Shown piece after piece: positions 9,139 through 15,723 of a stretch of DNA of 49,673 nucleotides. This DNA is from Anaerotignum sp. GTDB taxonomy: Bacteria; Bacillota; Clostridia; Lachnospirales; Anaerotignaceae. The stretch lies in assembly GCA_020024255.1 (NCBI GenBank), contig JAHHTX010000002.1, positions 1 to 49,673 on the forward strand, in the 5' to 3' direction. Under the pieces are notes generated by a model. The model did not search any database and was not told the DNA's origin. It saw nothing but the letters and a program-made list of their open reading frames with translations. Made by a program: the position numbers and the translations under genes. How positions within the stretch are numbered: the stretch's first letter is position 1; each line of letters opens with the position of its first letter.

Positions 9139-10092
9139 ATGATCAAAAAAATATTGGGTGCTATCCTGCTTTATGGTATTTCCGTTACCATTCTTTTGCC
9201 GCTTTTGGTCACTCTTGCCATGGGCGGATTTCAGCAGAGCCGTATCATGGAAGCAAAGGCGGTATACGGCTTGTCGGATTTTGCCAAAACGGAAAAAACA
9301 CAAACCGATACCGCCTTGGATACAGAATTAGAGCAATATGTCTTGGGGGTTGTTTCTGCGGAAATGCCTGCCCTTTTCCCCAAAGAAGCATTAAAAGCCC
9401 AAGCCGTTGCCGCCAGAACCTATCAGGTACGGAAAATGCAGGAGGCAGGTACAAAAAACATTCGCTATGATGTGGGACAGGCATACCATTCGCCGGAAGA
9501 ACGGAAACAAAAATGGGGCAGCCATGCGGCAGAATATGAAAAAAAAATATCCCAAGCCGTGGCAGAAACAAAGGGGGAAATTATGGTCTATGAAAACCAA
9601 CCGATTCTCGCCGTATTCCATGCCCAGAGCAGCGGCAAAACCGAGGACTCGGAAAACGTCTGGACAGAAAAAATCCCCTACCTGCGCAGCGTAGACAGCC
9701 ATGGGGATTTGTCTGCACCAAACCATGCCGCAGAAACAGAAATCTCAGCAAAATCCGTATGGCAAAAACTGTCTTCCTATGGAGATTTAGGCGTTTCTGC
9801 CGAAGAATTGCAGCTTACCATCAAAAAACGGACAAAAGCAGGTTATATTCAGCAAATTGCCGCAGGCAAACTGACTTTGACAGGAAAACAAGTGCGTGAA
9901 GCGTTGGGACTACGGAGTGCAGATTTTACCGTAGAGCGGCAGGCAGACCACTTTCTCTTTGTGACAAAAGGGTATGGCCATGGTGCAGGCATGAGTCAAT
10001 GCGGTGCAGCGGCTTTGGCAGAGGAAGGCATGACATATCATGACATTTTATCCCATTACTATACCGGAATTTCTTTTGAAAAAACTGCATAA
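9139..10092 (+). CDS. spoIID: Stage II sporulation protein D (peptidoglycan lytic transglycosylase)
   Basis: A 317-aa membrane-anchored enzyme of the engulfment machinery that cleaves glycan strands after SpoIIP removes stem peptides. One N-terminal membrane helix (about residues 3-27) precedes the SpoIID domain. The catalytic-glutamate region EQYVLGVVSAEMP (about 65-77) and the C-terminal KGYGHGAGMSQCGAAALA zinc-site region are intact. The ATG at 9139 is chosen because AGAGAGG lies 9-10 nt upstream; earlier in-frame ATGs lack a site. It is followed after 43 bp by a SpoIIQ-like gene, a common arrangement in Clostridia. Confidence 0.95.
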   Translation: MIKKILGAILLYGISVTILLPLLVTLAMGGFQQSRIMEAKAVYGLSDFAKTEKTQTDTALDTELEQYVLGVVSAEMPALFPKEALKAQAVAARTYQVRKMQEAGTKNIRYDVGQAYHSPEERKQKWGSHAAEYEKKISQAVAETKGEIMVYENQPILAVFHAQSSGKTEDSENVWTEKIPYLRSVDSHGDLSAPNHAAETEISAKSVWQKLSSYGDLGVSAEELQLTIKKRTKAGYIQQIAAGKLTLTGKQVREALGLRSADFTVERQADHFLFVTKGYGHGAGMSQCGAAALAEEGMTYHDILSHYYTGISFEKTA

Positions 10093-10135
10093 AAAACTGC
10101 TGTGGGGAAAAAATATCAGCGGAGGTGCTTAGAAG

Positions 10136-10849
10136 ATGAATGAACCAAACAAACAGAAGAAGCATGAAATGAAAGTCACCACGCTGGTTTCCATCGGACT
10201 TTGCGTTATCGCCCTTGGTGCAGGCGTAACCTACTACGCATGGAATGGCAAAGAAGAACCAAAGCAGACACAGCCTGTTTCTCCTGCCGTTTCGCCCAAA
10301 ACACCAAAACTGGAAATGGCAAAAGAAGTACGGGAAGCAAAGAGTAAAGATGATGCAGACAAGCCTTTGGAAAAGGAAGATGCAAAGCCACAAGCAAAAC
10401 AGCCCGTGAAACAGCCGGCAAAGCCACAGGTACAGGAAACGGCAGAAGCCTTTATCTATCCGGTAAAAGGCGAAATTCTCATGGATTACTCCATGGAAAA
10501 GGCCATTTATGACCCCACATTAGACCAATACCGTACCAATGACACCATCAGTATCGGTGCAGCACAAGGCACACCCGTTCTGGCATCGGCAGATGGTACA
10601 GTAGAGGAAATCAAAGATGATGTTAAGCAAGGTAAAACGGTTGTCATTACGCATAAAGACGGTTGGCGGACTACATACAGTCCGCTGACAGAAGACATTA
10701 CCGTAAAAAAAGGCGACACGGTAAAGCAAGGACAGGAAATCGGTCAAGTGGCAAAACCTGTAGGCTATGGTGCAGGTCTTGCTGACCATCTCTGCTTCGG
10801 CATGGAGCAAAACGGCCAGAAAAAAGACCCCAAAAAACAGCTGCCTTAA
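10136..10849 (+). CDS. SpoIIQ-like M23 (LytM) domain protein with degenerate metal site
   Basis: A 237-aa protein with a short cytoplasmic N-terminus, one membrane helix (about 15-35), a Lys/Gln/Pro-rich linker (about 38-103) and a C-terminal LytM domain. Placement after spoIID and the architecture fit SpoIIQ, the forespore partner of SpoIIIAH. The M23 zinc ligands are lost. The usual HxxxD segment reads NDTISI, and the usual HxH near the C-terminus reads HLCF. It is therefore probably a structural, not catalytic, LytM protein. AGCGGAGGTGC lies upstream of the ATG. The SpoIIIAH gene is not in this window. Confidence 0.82.
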   Translation: MNEPNKQKKHEMKVTTLVSIGLCVIALGAGVTYYAWNGKEEPKQTQPVSPAVSPKTPKLEMAKEVREAKSKDDADKPLEKEDAKPQAKQPVKQPAKPQVQETAEAFIYPVKGEILMDYSMEKAIYDPTLDQYRTNDTISIGAAQGTPVLASADGTVEEIKDDVKQGKTVVITHKDGWRTTYSPLTEDITVKKGDTVKQGQEIGQVAKPVGYGAGLADHLCFGMEQNGQKKDPKKQLP

Positions 10850-10988
10850 AACAAATTCACCGTAAAAACCCTTGAAAAACAATTCCGCCTGCCTTTCCTC
10901 TTTTTCGGGGACGTAGGGAAAACTATACCGAATACACTCCATTTTTTTGTAGAAAACACACGGAAATCGTCGTTTTTTGCAAAAACAC

Positions 10989-11017
10989 TTTACGAAAGCA
11001 GGGAAACAGGATACAAT
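10989..11017 (+). promoter_or_regulatory. Promoter of the macro-domain gene
   Basis: TTTACG, 17-nt spacer, TACAAT, 46 bp before the ATG. Confidence 0.5.
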
Positions 11018-11063
11018 GGACAAAAGGGAAGTTTCTGATTTCCAACATGAGGGAGGTAACGGT

Positions 11064-11588
11064 ATGAACCGATTTTCTATTGTAAAAGGCGATATTGTAA
11101 AAGCAAAAACACAAGCCATTGTCAATGCAGCAAATACGTCCCTTCTGGGCGGCGGCGGTGTAGACGGCGCAATCCATCGTGCCGCAGGCAGGGAGCTTCT
11201 TGCGGAATGCGAAACCCTTGGCGGATGCAAAACCGGCGAAGCAAAAATCACAAAAGGCTACAAATTAAAAGCGGAGTATGTCATTCATACACCCGGTCCT
11301 ATCTGGCGTGGGGGAAAATGGGATGAAGAAGAGCTTCTTGCAAACTGCTACAGAAACTGTCTGGCGTTGGCAGGAGAATATGGCATACAAAGCATTGCCT
11401 TCCCTTCCATCAGCACAGGAGTTTATCGTTTTCCTGTGGAACTTGCAGCGAAAATTGCTGTGCGGGAAATTATGAAATATCTCAAAGAAAATACGCAAGT
11501 AGAACAAATTACCATGGTTTGCTTTGATGACGATACCAAAGCGACTTATGTCAAAGCCTTAGAAGCATACAAAAAAGCAGAGGCATAA
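11064..11588 (+). CDS. Macro-domain protein (O-acetyl-ADP-ribose deacetylase, YmdB-type)
   Basis: A 174-aa single macro domain. It contains the ADP-ribose-binding signatures IVNAANTSLLGGGGVDGAIH (about residues 16-35, with Asn and Asp catalytic positions), IHTPGPIW and FPSISTGVYRFP. Members hydrolyse O-acetyl-ADP-ribose or remove ADP-ribose from targets. The ATG with GGGAGG 8 nt upstream is preferred over the longer frame that starts within the promoter. It is monocistronic, flanked by a promoter and a terminator. No partner ADP-ribosyltransferase or toxin gene is seen next to it. Confidence 0.93.
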   Translation: MNRFSIVKGDIVKAKTQAIVNAANTSLLGGGGVDGAIHRAAGRELLAECETLGGCKTGEAKITKGYKLKAEYVIHTPGPIWRGGKWDEEELLANCYRNCLALAGEYGIQSIAFPSISTGVYRFPVELAAKIAVREIMKYLKENTQVEQITMVCFDDDTKATYVKALEAYKKAEA

Positions 11589-11610
11589 ACCAAGCGGAAA
11601 AGAAAAAATA

Positions 11611-11643
11611 AGGGGTGACAGAAAAACTGTCACCTCTTTTTTG
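11611..11643 (+). terminator. Terminator of the macro-domain gene
   Basis: Stem AGGGGTGACAG / CTGTCACCTCT with one wobble pair, an A-rich loop, and six T. Confidence 0.88.
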
Positions 11644-11670
11644 GGCAAAAAAATCCGTATTATGTCAATC

Positions 11671-11684
11671 GGGTATAAATACCC
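11671..11684. promoter_or_regulatory. GGGTAT-AA-ATACCC palindrome, unidentified operator
   Basis: Perfect 6+2+6 palindrome in a non-coding gap, 42 bp before the first DnaA-box-like sequence. No regulator is assigned. Confidence 0.3.
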
Positions 11685-11725
11685 AATAAAAGGCAGAAAA
11701 GAAAAACAGAGGATAACTTCCCATT

Positions 11726-11885
11726 TTGTCCACAGAAAAAAAGGCTGAAAATAGAGTTATACACATACTTATCCACATTATCCACAATTGCACACCGTGG
11801 ATAATGTGGATAAAACCATCTTTTTTTCCTATCCATACAAAAAACAAGAAAAACCCTGTTTTATCGCATGATTTCCTTTTTCCAC
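11726..11885. promoter_or_regulatory. DnaA-box cluster with a 17-bp inverted repeat
   Basis: Within 160 bp of a 566-bp gap lie TTATACACA (11757-11765), tandem TTATCCACA (11769-11777, 11778-11786) and TGTGGATAA (11805-11813). One-mismatch copies lie at 11726-11734, 11796-11804 and 11877-11885. Tandem direct copies and their inverted partners form perfect 17-bp arms, 11769-11785 and 11797-11813, around an 11-nt spacer. The downstream stretch is very AT-rich. The motif matches the consensus DnaA site. Neighbouring genes are not those of a chromosomal origin, so a DnaA titration or regulatory site is more likely than oriC. Confidence 0.7.
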
Positions 11886-12012
11886 AAGAAAAGCACCGCA
11901 GAAAAAGAATATTCTGTAAACCATAGAAAGATAAGTACACAATACCGAATTTTCTGCCATTTTTTGCAAGAAAAAAGAAAATTTGCTTTTCGATAAAAAG
12001 TTTTCAGAAAAA

Positions 12013-12039
12013 AAAGGGTTTTTCTATTGTACAGCGAAT
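12013..12039 (+). promoter_or_regulatory. Sigma-H-like promoter of hpf
   Basis: AAAGGGTTT, 11-nt spacer, AGCGAAT fits the Bacillus sigma-H pattern RnAGGAwWW-N11/12-RnnGAAT with one mismatch. It lies about 115 bp before the hpf start. The Bacillus subtilis hpf (yvyD) gene is known to use sigma-H and sigma-B promoters. Confidence 0.5.
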
Positions 12040-12154
12040 ATGTAAGGATAACAGAAGAAATACAGATGTACTTCTGTACCGGAAACTGTCAAAACAGTTG
12101 TCCGATGATTTGCAAGGGTTTCCCTTTTCGGAAACCACGAAGGGAGTTGTTTTT

Positions 12155-12700
12155 ATGCGTTACAACATTATTGGGAAAAATATCGATGTATGGGACAAAA
12201 CCAAGGAAATGGTGGAACATAAGCTGGACAGAATACAAAAATTATTTCCTTCTGACGCAGCGGCAACCATCACACTGAGTCTGGAAAAACTGGTTTCCAC
12301 AGTTGAAGTAACCATTCCTGTCAATAGACGTACAATTCGTGCTGAAGTACAAGATGCAGACATGACTGCGGCAATGGATAAGGCTGTGGATATTTTGGAA
12401 GGACAAATTGTTCGCTACAAAAAACGGATGCGTAGCAGAGTACGTCAAAACGGCGAACGTGATAAAGCAGAATATGATGCTATCCTTATTCCGGAAGAGG
12501 ATCTGGACGATACGCCCCTTCATAAAATCGAAAAAATCAAACATTTTGAAATAAAACCGATGGATGCTGAAGAAGCTGTTATGGAAATGGAAATGCTTGG
12601 TCATACCTTCTTTGTTTTCCGCAATGGAGATACAGATGAAGTAAACGTCGTATACAAACGGAAAAACGGCTCCTACGGCTTGATTGAACCAGAATACTAA
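12155..12700 (+). CDS. hpf: Ribosome hibernation promoting factor, long form
   Basis: A 181-aa protein that dimerises 70S ribosomes into inactive 100S particles in stationary phase. The N-terminal S30AE domain (about residues 1-100, MRYNIIGKNIDVWDKTKE) binds the decoding region. The C-terminal domain (about 125-181, FEIKPMDAEEAVMEMEMLGH and FFVFRNGDTDEVNVVYKRK) mediates dimerisation; having both defines the long form. The ATG follows AAGGGAG. The leader carries a hairpin GGTTTCC / GGAAACC at 12117-12136, just upstream of the ribosome-binding site, and a sigma-H-like promoter. It is monocistronic with a strong terminator. Confidence 0.96.
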   Translation: MRYNIIGKNIDVWDKTKEMVEHKLDRIQKLFPSDAAATITLSLEKLVSTVEVTIPVNRRTIRAEVQDADMTAAMDKAVDILEGQIVRYKKRMRSRVRQNGERDKAEYDAILIPEEDLDDTPLHKIEKIKHFEIKPMDAEEAVMEMEMLGHTFFVFRNGDTDEVNVVYKRKNGSYGLIEPEY

Positions 12701-12733
12701 AAAACATCATATATCCTATCAGATCAGATAAGA

Positions 12734-12766
12734 AAGCCCTGTGCGTGGTACGCACAGGGCTTTTTG
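12734..12766. terminator. Bidirectional terminator between hpf and the stalk-domain gene
   Basis: Perfect 11-bp GC-rich stem GCCCTGTGCGT / ACGCACAGGGC with a 3-nt loop. AAAG precedes and TTTTT follows, so it can serve both convergent genes. Confidence 0.88.
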
Positions 12767-12776
12767 GTGTTTTCCT

Positions 12777-13730
12777 CTATTCCCGATGAAAAGAGGCAAC
12801 CTTTCTTTCGCTGTCCCAATCCATATCAGAAATTTGCAGAGCGTGTCCCAAATCCCGTAAACCAAGAAAAGCTCTGCCGTCCTTGATTGTCACAGCTGTT
12901 TCTGCCGGAATTGTTGTACCATTAACCTGAATTTCTTTTTCCCCCGCTGTCATGGAAATGATACGGTGGCGGTAAAGCACCATTATGGTTTGTTTTTCTT
13001 TATCCCAAAGGACTTGGTTTCGGTCTAAACCCAATGCGGCAGCAACACTGCGTACAGGCAGCATAACATGACCTGTTTCACTGATATAGGCAGGTGCATC
13101 TACAGGTATTTCCTTCCCTTCGGCAAAAAGAACATCTTTTCCCACAGGAATCTCTACATAGGTTGTATACAAGTCATCACTTTCCATGCCAATAGACAGT
13201 GTCACAAAATCTTTAATCCCGTGGCTCTTTCTGTCTGCCACATCTCCAATGAAATTGTTTCCTTCGTTTTCGTCACCGCCATAAACAGCATCTGTATCTT
13301 CTGCACCAAACAGCTTTTGCCTATAAAACATTTCATCAGCACTGGATTCAATTTCCAAGCGATATGTGCCTTTTGGCAGACTACGGGACAGAAACAGCTC
13401 CAAATCGGCAATGGTGATTGTGGCAGGACTGCTGCTTTCTTTCACCACGCTGAAGGTTAATGTACCGTCCTTCCCCTCATATCGTATTTTCATGCCACTT
13501 TCCTCATCTGTCCACATCTTCGCCCCGTCCTCTATGGGAATCATGCCGTCTTCCATACGAAGTGTAAATGTTGTCCCCTTCTTCCAAACACCGGCGCCGC
13601 CTTCCCTAATGACAACGTTCTGCTCTGTATCGGTGTGGCGGGTGCCTGTCACCAAATCTGCCGCCACAGCAGGGACAGCAGGCAAAAGAGAAAACAAAAG
13701 TGTCAAATATAAAGCAATCTGTTTTTTCAT
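12777..13730 (-). CDS. Secreted stalk-domain (copper amine oxidase N-terminal-like) protein
   Basis: A 317-aa exported protein. The N-terminus has a signal peptide (about residues 1-23, LLFSLLPAVPAVAA, cleavage probably after AVAA). The C-terminal third carries the repeat known as copper amine oxidase N-terminal or stalk domain: MLPVRSVAAALGLDRNQVLWD, then VNGTTIPAETAVTIKDGRAFLGLRDLG. These domains occur in clostridial surface proteins as extracellular modules without amine oxidase activity. The middle 180 residues are not recognised. The ATG is set by GGAAAGGAG. Its role is unknown. Confidence 0.85.
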   Translation of the reverse strand: MKKQIALYLTLLFSLLPAVPAVAADLVTGTRHTDTEQNVVIREGGAGVWKKGTTFTLRMEDGMIPIEDGAKMWTDEESGMKIRYEGKDGTLTFSVVKESSSPATITIADLELFLSRSLPKGTYRLEIESSADEMFYRQKLFGAEDTDAVYGGDENEGNNFIGDVADRKSHGIKDFVTLSIGMESDDLYTTYVEIPVGKDVLFAEGKEIPVDAPAYISETGHVMLPVRSVAAALGLDRNQVLWDKEKQTIMVLYRHRIISMTAGEKEIQVNGTTIPAETAVTIKDGRAFLGLRDLGHALQISDMDWDSERKVASFHRE

Positions 13731-13873
13731 CAAGATAAACTCCTTTCCATAAAAATCTGAAAAATCTGTTTTTCTCATTTTAACAGGCTGCAATGAAAAA
13801 TACAACGCATTCTTCTGCTTTTCCCCACAGAAAAATGTGGAAATTGTATGAAAAAAGAAACAAAAAAAGGCTA

Positions 13874-13902
13874 TTGACAATTCTTTTTCCCTGATATATA
13901 AT
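13874..13902 (+). promoter_or_regulatory. Consensus promoter of tRNA-Pro
   Basis: TTGACA, 17-nt spacer, TATAAT: a perfect sigma-A promoter ending 11 bp before the tRNA. Confidence 0.93.
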
Positions 13903-13913
13903 AGAAAAGTCTT

Positions 13914-13987
13914 CGAGGCGTGGCTCAGCTTGGTAGAGCGCTACATTAGGGATGTAGAGGTCGCAAGTTCAAATCTTGTCGCCTCGA
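13914..13987 (+). tRNA. tRNA-Pro (anticodon AGG)
   Basis: 74-nt tRNA with acceptor CGAGGCG/CGCCTCG, D stem GCTC/GAGC, anticodon stem CTACA/TGTAG and T stem GCAAG/CTTGT. The 7-nt anticodon loop TTAGGGA places A at position 34, giving AGG for proline codon CCU, with G37 as in other tRNA-Pro. A bacterial tRNA-Pro usually carries G, U or C at position 34, so the A34 form is notable. Confidence 0.93.
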
Positions 13988-13992
13988 TGAAG

Positions 13993-14023
13993 AAAGATGC
14001 AGTTGTTTGGCTGCATCTTTTTT
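13993..14023 (+). terminator. Terminator of tRNA-Pro
   Basis: 10-bp stem AAAGATGCAG / CTGCATCTTT, 8-nt loop, T tail. Confidence 0.9.
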
Positions 14024-14048
14024 GTATGTTTTTATCCATAAAAACTTT

Positions 14049-14070
14049 GGAGCTGTTTTTATACAGCTCC
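14049..14070. terminator. Hairpin between tRNA-Pro and mutT
   Basis: 8-bp stem GGAGCTGT / ACAGCTCC. T-rich sequence follows on the plus strand and AAAGTTTTT on the minus strand. It could end mutT transcription or be a backup for the tRNA. Confidence 0.55.
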
Positions 14071-14085
14071 TTTATTTTGCTTTTC

Positions 14086-14478
14086 TTATGCTGTCCCACA
14101 CTCTTTTTGTATCTTCTCCAAAATCTCCACATCAGCGGGGCAAAACTTGTAAAAAGGAATTTCCTCTGGCAATATCCACTGCATATCCATATGCTCCAGC
14201 ATTTTGGGTGTTCCTTTCAAAATGCGGGCATAAAATAAGGTAAGGTGTACGGTAATATCCGAATATATATGGGTAACTTCTGTAAAAACCTCTCCCACCT
14301 CTATGGGAATATCCAGTTCTTCTTTACATTCCCGTATGAGGGCATCTGCCTTTGTTTCTCCTTTTTCCACTTTGCCGCCAACAAATTCCCACAAAAGCCC
14401 CCTTGCCTTATGGGGTGGACGCTGACAAATGAGAAAACGGTCGTCTTTCCAAATAAGGGCAGCCACTACTTCTGTCAT
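14086..14478 (-). CDS. MutT-type Nudix hydrolase (8-oxo-dGTP diphosphatase-like)
   Basis: A 130-aa Nudix protein. The Nudix box GX5EX7REX2EE is seen as GKVEKGETKADALIRECKEE (about residues 36-55), with the loop's final Gly replaced by Asp (LDI). The N-terminal VVAALIWKDDRFLICQRP and the LLWEFVGGK segment match the MutT subfamily, which removes oxidised dGTP from the nucleotide pool. Length is normal. The ribosome-binding site is AGGAAG. It sits alone between a tRNA and a siroheme reductase gene. The substrate is inferred from subfamily resemblance only. Confidence 0.88.
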   Translation of the reverse strand: MTEVVAALIWKDDRFLICQRPPHKARGLLWEFVGGKVEKGETKADALIRECKEELDIPIEVGEVFTEVTHIYSDITVHLTLFYARILKGTPKMLEHMDMQWILPEEIPFYKFCPADVEILEKIQKECGTA

Positions 14479-14494
14479 ATTGGTTCTTCCTTCC

Positions 14495-14526
14495 TAAAAA
14501 ATCCCCGAAAGCCATGGACTTTCGGG
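14495..14526 (-). terminator. Terminator of the siroheme reductase gene
   Basis: On the minus strand CCCGAAAG / CTTTCGGG with a 7-nt loop, then ATTTTTTA. Confidence 0.85.
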
Positions 14527-14561
14527 AAAATATATTGATGTAATTGTGGTGAAACCGCATT

Positions 14562-15503
14562 TTATGCTCTTTCTTTGATTGGTGCTGCAAGAATTTCCTC
14601 TTTTCTTTTCAACAGGTCATTCCCGAACAACGCTTCTTCCAGTTTGTCTGCACCAATACGGTCAATGGCTGCACCCAAACGCTCTTTCTGGTAAGCATTC
14701 TCTTTAAACCAAAGCATGGTTTTTTCTAGCAAAGGGAAAATTTCTTCTTCTTCCACAAAACGGGACAGAGATGTTGCCATGCGTGGTTTCTTTCCCCATG
14801 TCCCACCAACATAAATCTGATACTTCACCTCATTTTGCTTTTCTACTGCACCAAAAGGACATTTTCCACTGCTGCATACACCACAGGAATTACATTTGGT
14901 GGGGTCAATCTCAATCTTGCCATCATCGCCCTTCTTTGCCACCTTCATGGGACAGTGTGTTTCTACCAAACAGGTTTTGCATCTACGGCATTTATCCAAA
15001 TGGATTTTGGGTGTACGGCGACCTTCCACACCAAAGTCATTCAGGCTTGGTTTCATACAGCTATTGGGACATCCGCCTACTGCAATTTTAAATTTATGCG
15101 GCAGTTTCACATCAAACCAACCTTTATAATAGTTATCGTGAATTTCCTGTGCCATTTTCTGTGTATCACAGTTGCCAAAAACACAAGTTGTGCCTTTACA
15201 GGAAGTAACCGGACGAATCTTTGCTCCTGTACCGCCAAATTCCAACCCCGCTTCTGCCATAAATGCACGGGCAGGTTCAATGTTTTCATAAGGAATACCG
15301 GGAATTTCCAAAGCCAAACGGCTTGTCATGCTGACCTTTCCTACGCCAAATTTTTCCGCACATTCTGCCACTTTTTTCATATGTTCCGCAGAAATCACAC
15401 CATTTCCGGGAAGAACACGACCGGAAAAATTTTCTGTACCACGATTCCAAAGGAAGCCCAATGCTTTTACTCTTGTAATATCATTTTGTGTTATTTTACC
15501 CAT
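14562..15503 (-). CDS. Small siroheme [4Fe-4S] sulfite/nitrite reductase-like protein with ferredoxin insert
   Basis: A 313-aa single-gene member of the sulfite/nitrite reductase superfamily. The N-terminal ferredoxin-like half domain is followed by cysteines in CKGTTCVFGNC (about residue 105-115) and CPNSC (about 148-152), which hold the siroheme-coupled cluster. An embedded 2x[4Fe-4S] ferredoxin domain follows: CRRCKTCLVETHCP and CNSCGVCSSGKCP (about 175-220). The size is that of AsrC-like or Group I Fsr-type small reductases. It has no adjacent electron-transfer subunit (asrA/asrB), siroheme genes or sulfur operon, so its donor and substrate are unclear. The start is set by AGGAGAGG. Confidence 0.85.
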   Translation of the reverse strand: MGKITQNDITRVKALGFLWNRGTENFSGRVLPGNGVISAEHMKKVAECAEKFGVGKVSMTSRLALEIPGIPYENIEPARAFMAEAGLEFGGTGAKIRPVTSCKGTTCVFGNCDTQKMAQEIHDNYYKGWFDVKLPHKFKIAVGGCPNSCMKPSLNDFGVEGRRTPKIHLDKCRRCKTCLVETHCPMKVAKKGDDGKIEIDPTKCNSCGVCSSGKCPFGAVEKQNEVKYQIYVGGTWGKKPRMATSLSRFVEEEEIFPLLEKTMLWFKENAYQKERLGAAIDRIGADKLEEALFGNDLLKRKEEILAAPIKERA

Positions 15504-15632
15504 ATCACGCAACCTCTCCTTTTTCAGACAACCCTTTTTTCCAAGCAACCCCTACAATTTTTTGCACGTTAAACTTTGTATTAAGCTGATTATATCATGA
15601 CTATGGTCAAAAGCATACTGTTTTTCTCCCAG

Positions 15633-15672
15633 AAAAAAACATCGGCCTTTGCAAAATCTGCAAAAGCCGATG
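15633..15672 (-). terminator. Terminator of guaB
   Basis: Minus-strand stem GCATCGGC-TTTTGCA / TGCAAAG-GCCGATG followed by TTTTTTTC. Confidence 0.88.
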
Positions 15673-15723
15673 CCCTTTTCGTCAAACAAGTAAACGACGA
15701 ACAAACCATAATTGGTATATTTT

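Noticed and set aside
11064..11588. Macro domain gene as antitoxin of an ADP-ribosylating toxin (DarTG-like)
   Set aside because: The domain is of the YmdB type and stands alone between its own promoter and terminator; no DarT-like gene is adjacent.
11726..11885. Calling the DnaA-box array the chromosomal origin
   Set aside because: dnaA, dnaN, rpmH and other origin neighbours are absent; without GC skew the origin claim is not supported.
13930..14238. 102-codon frame starting within tRNA-Pro
   Set aside because: It reads through the tRNA and its terminator; a shadow of the RNA gene.
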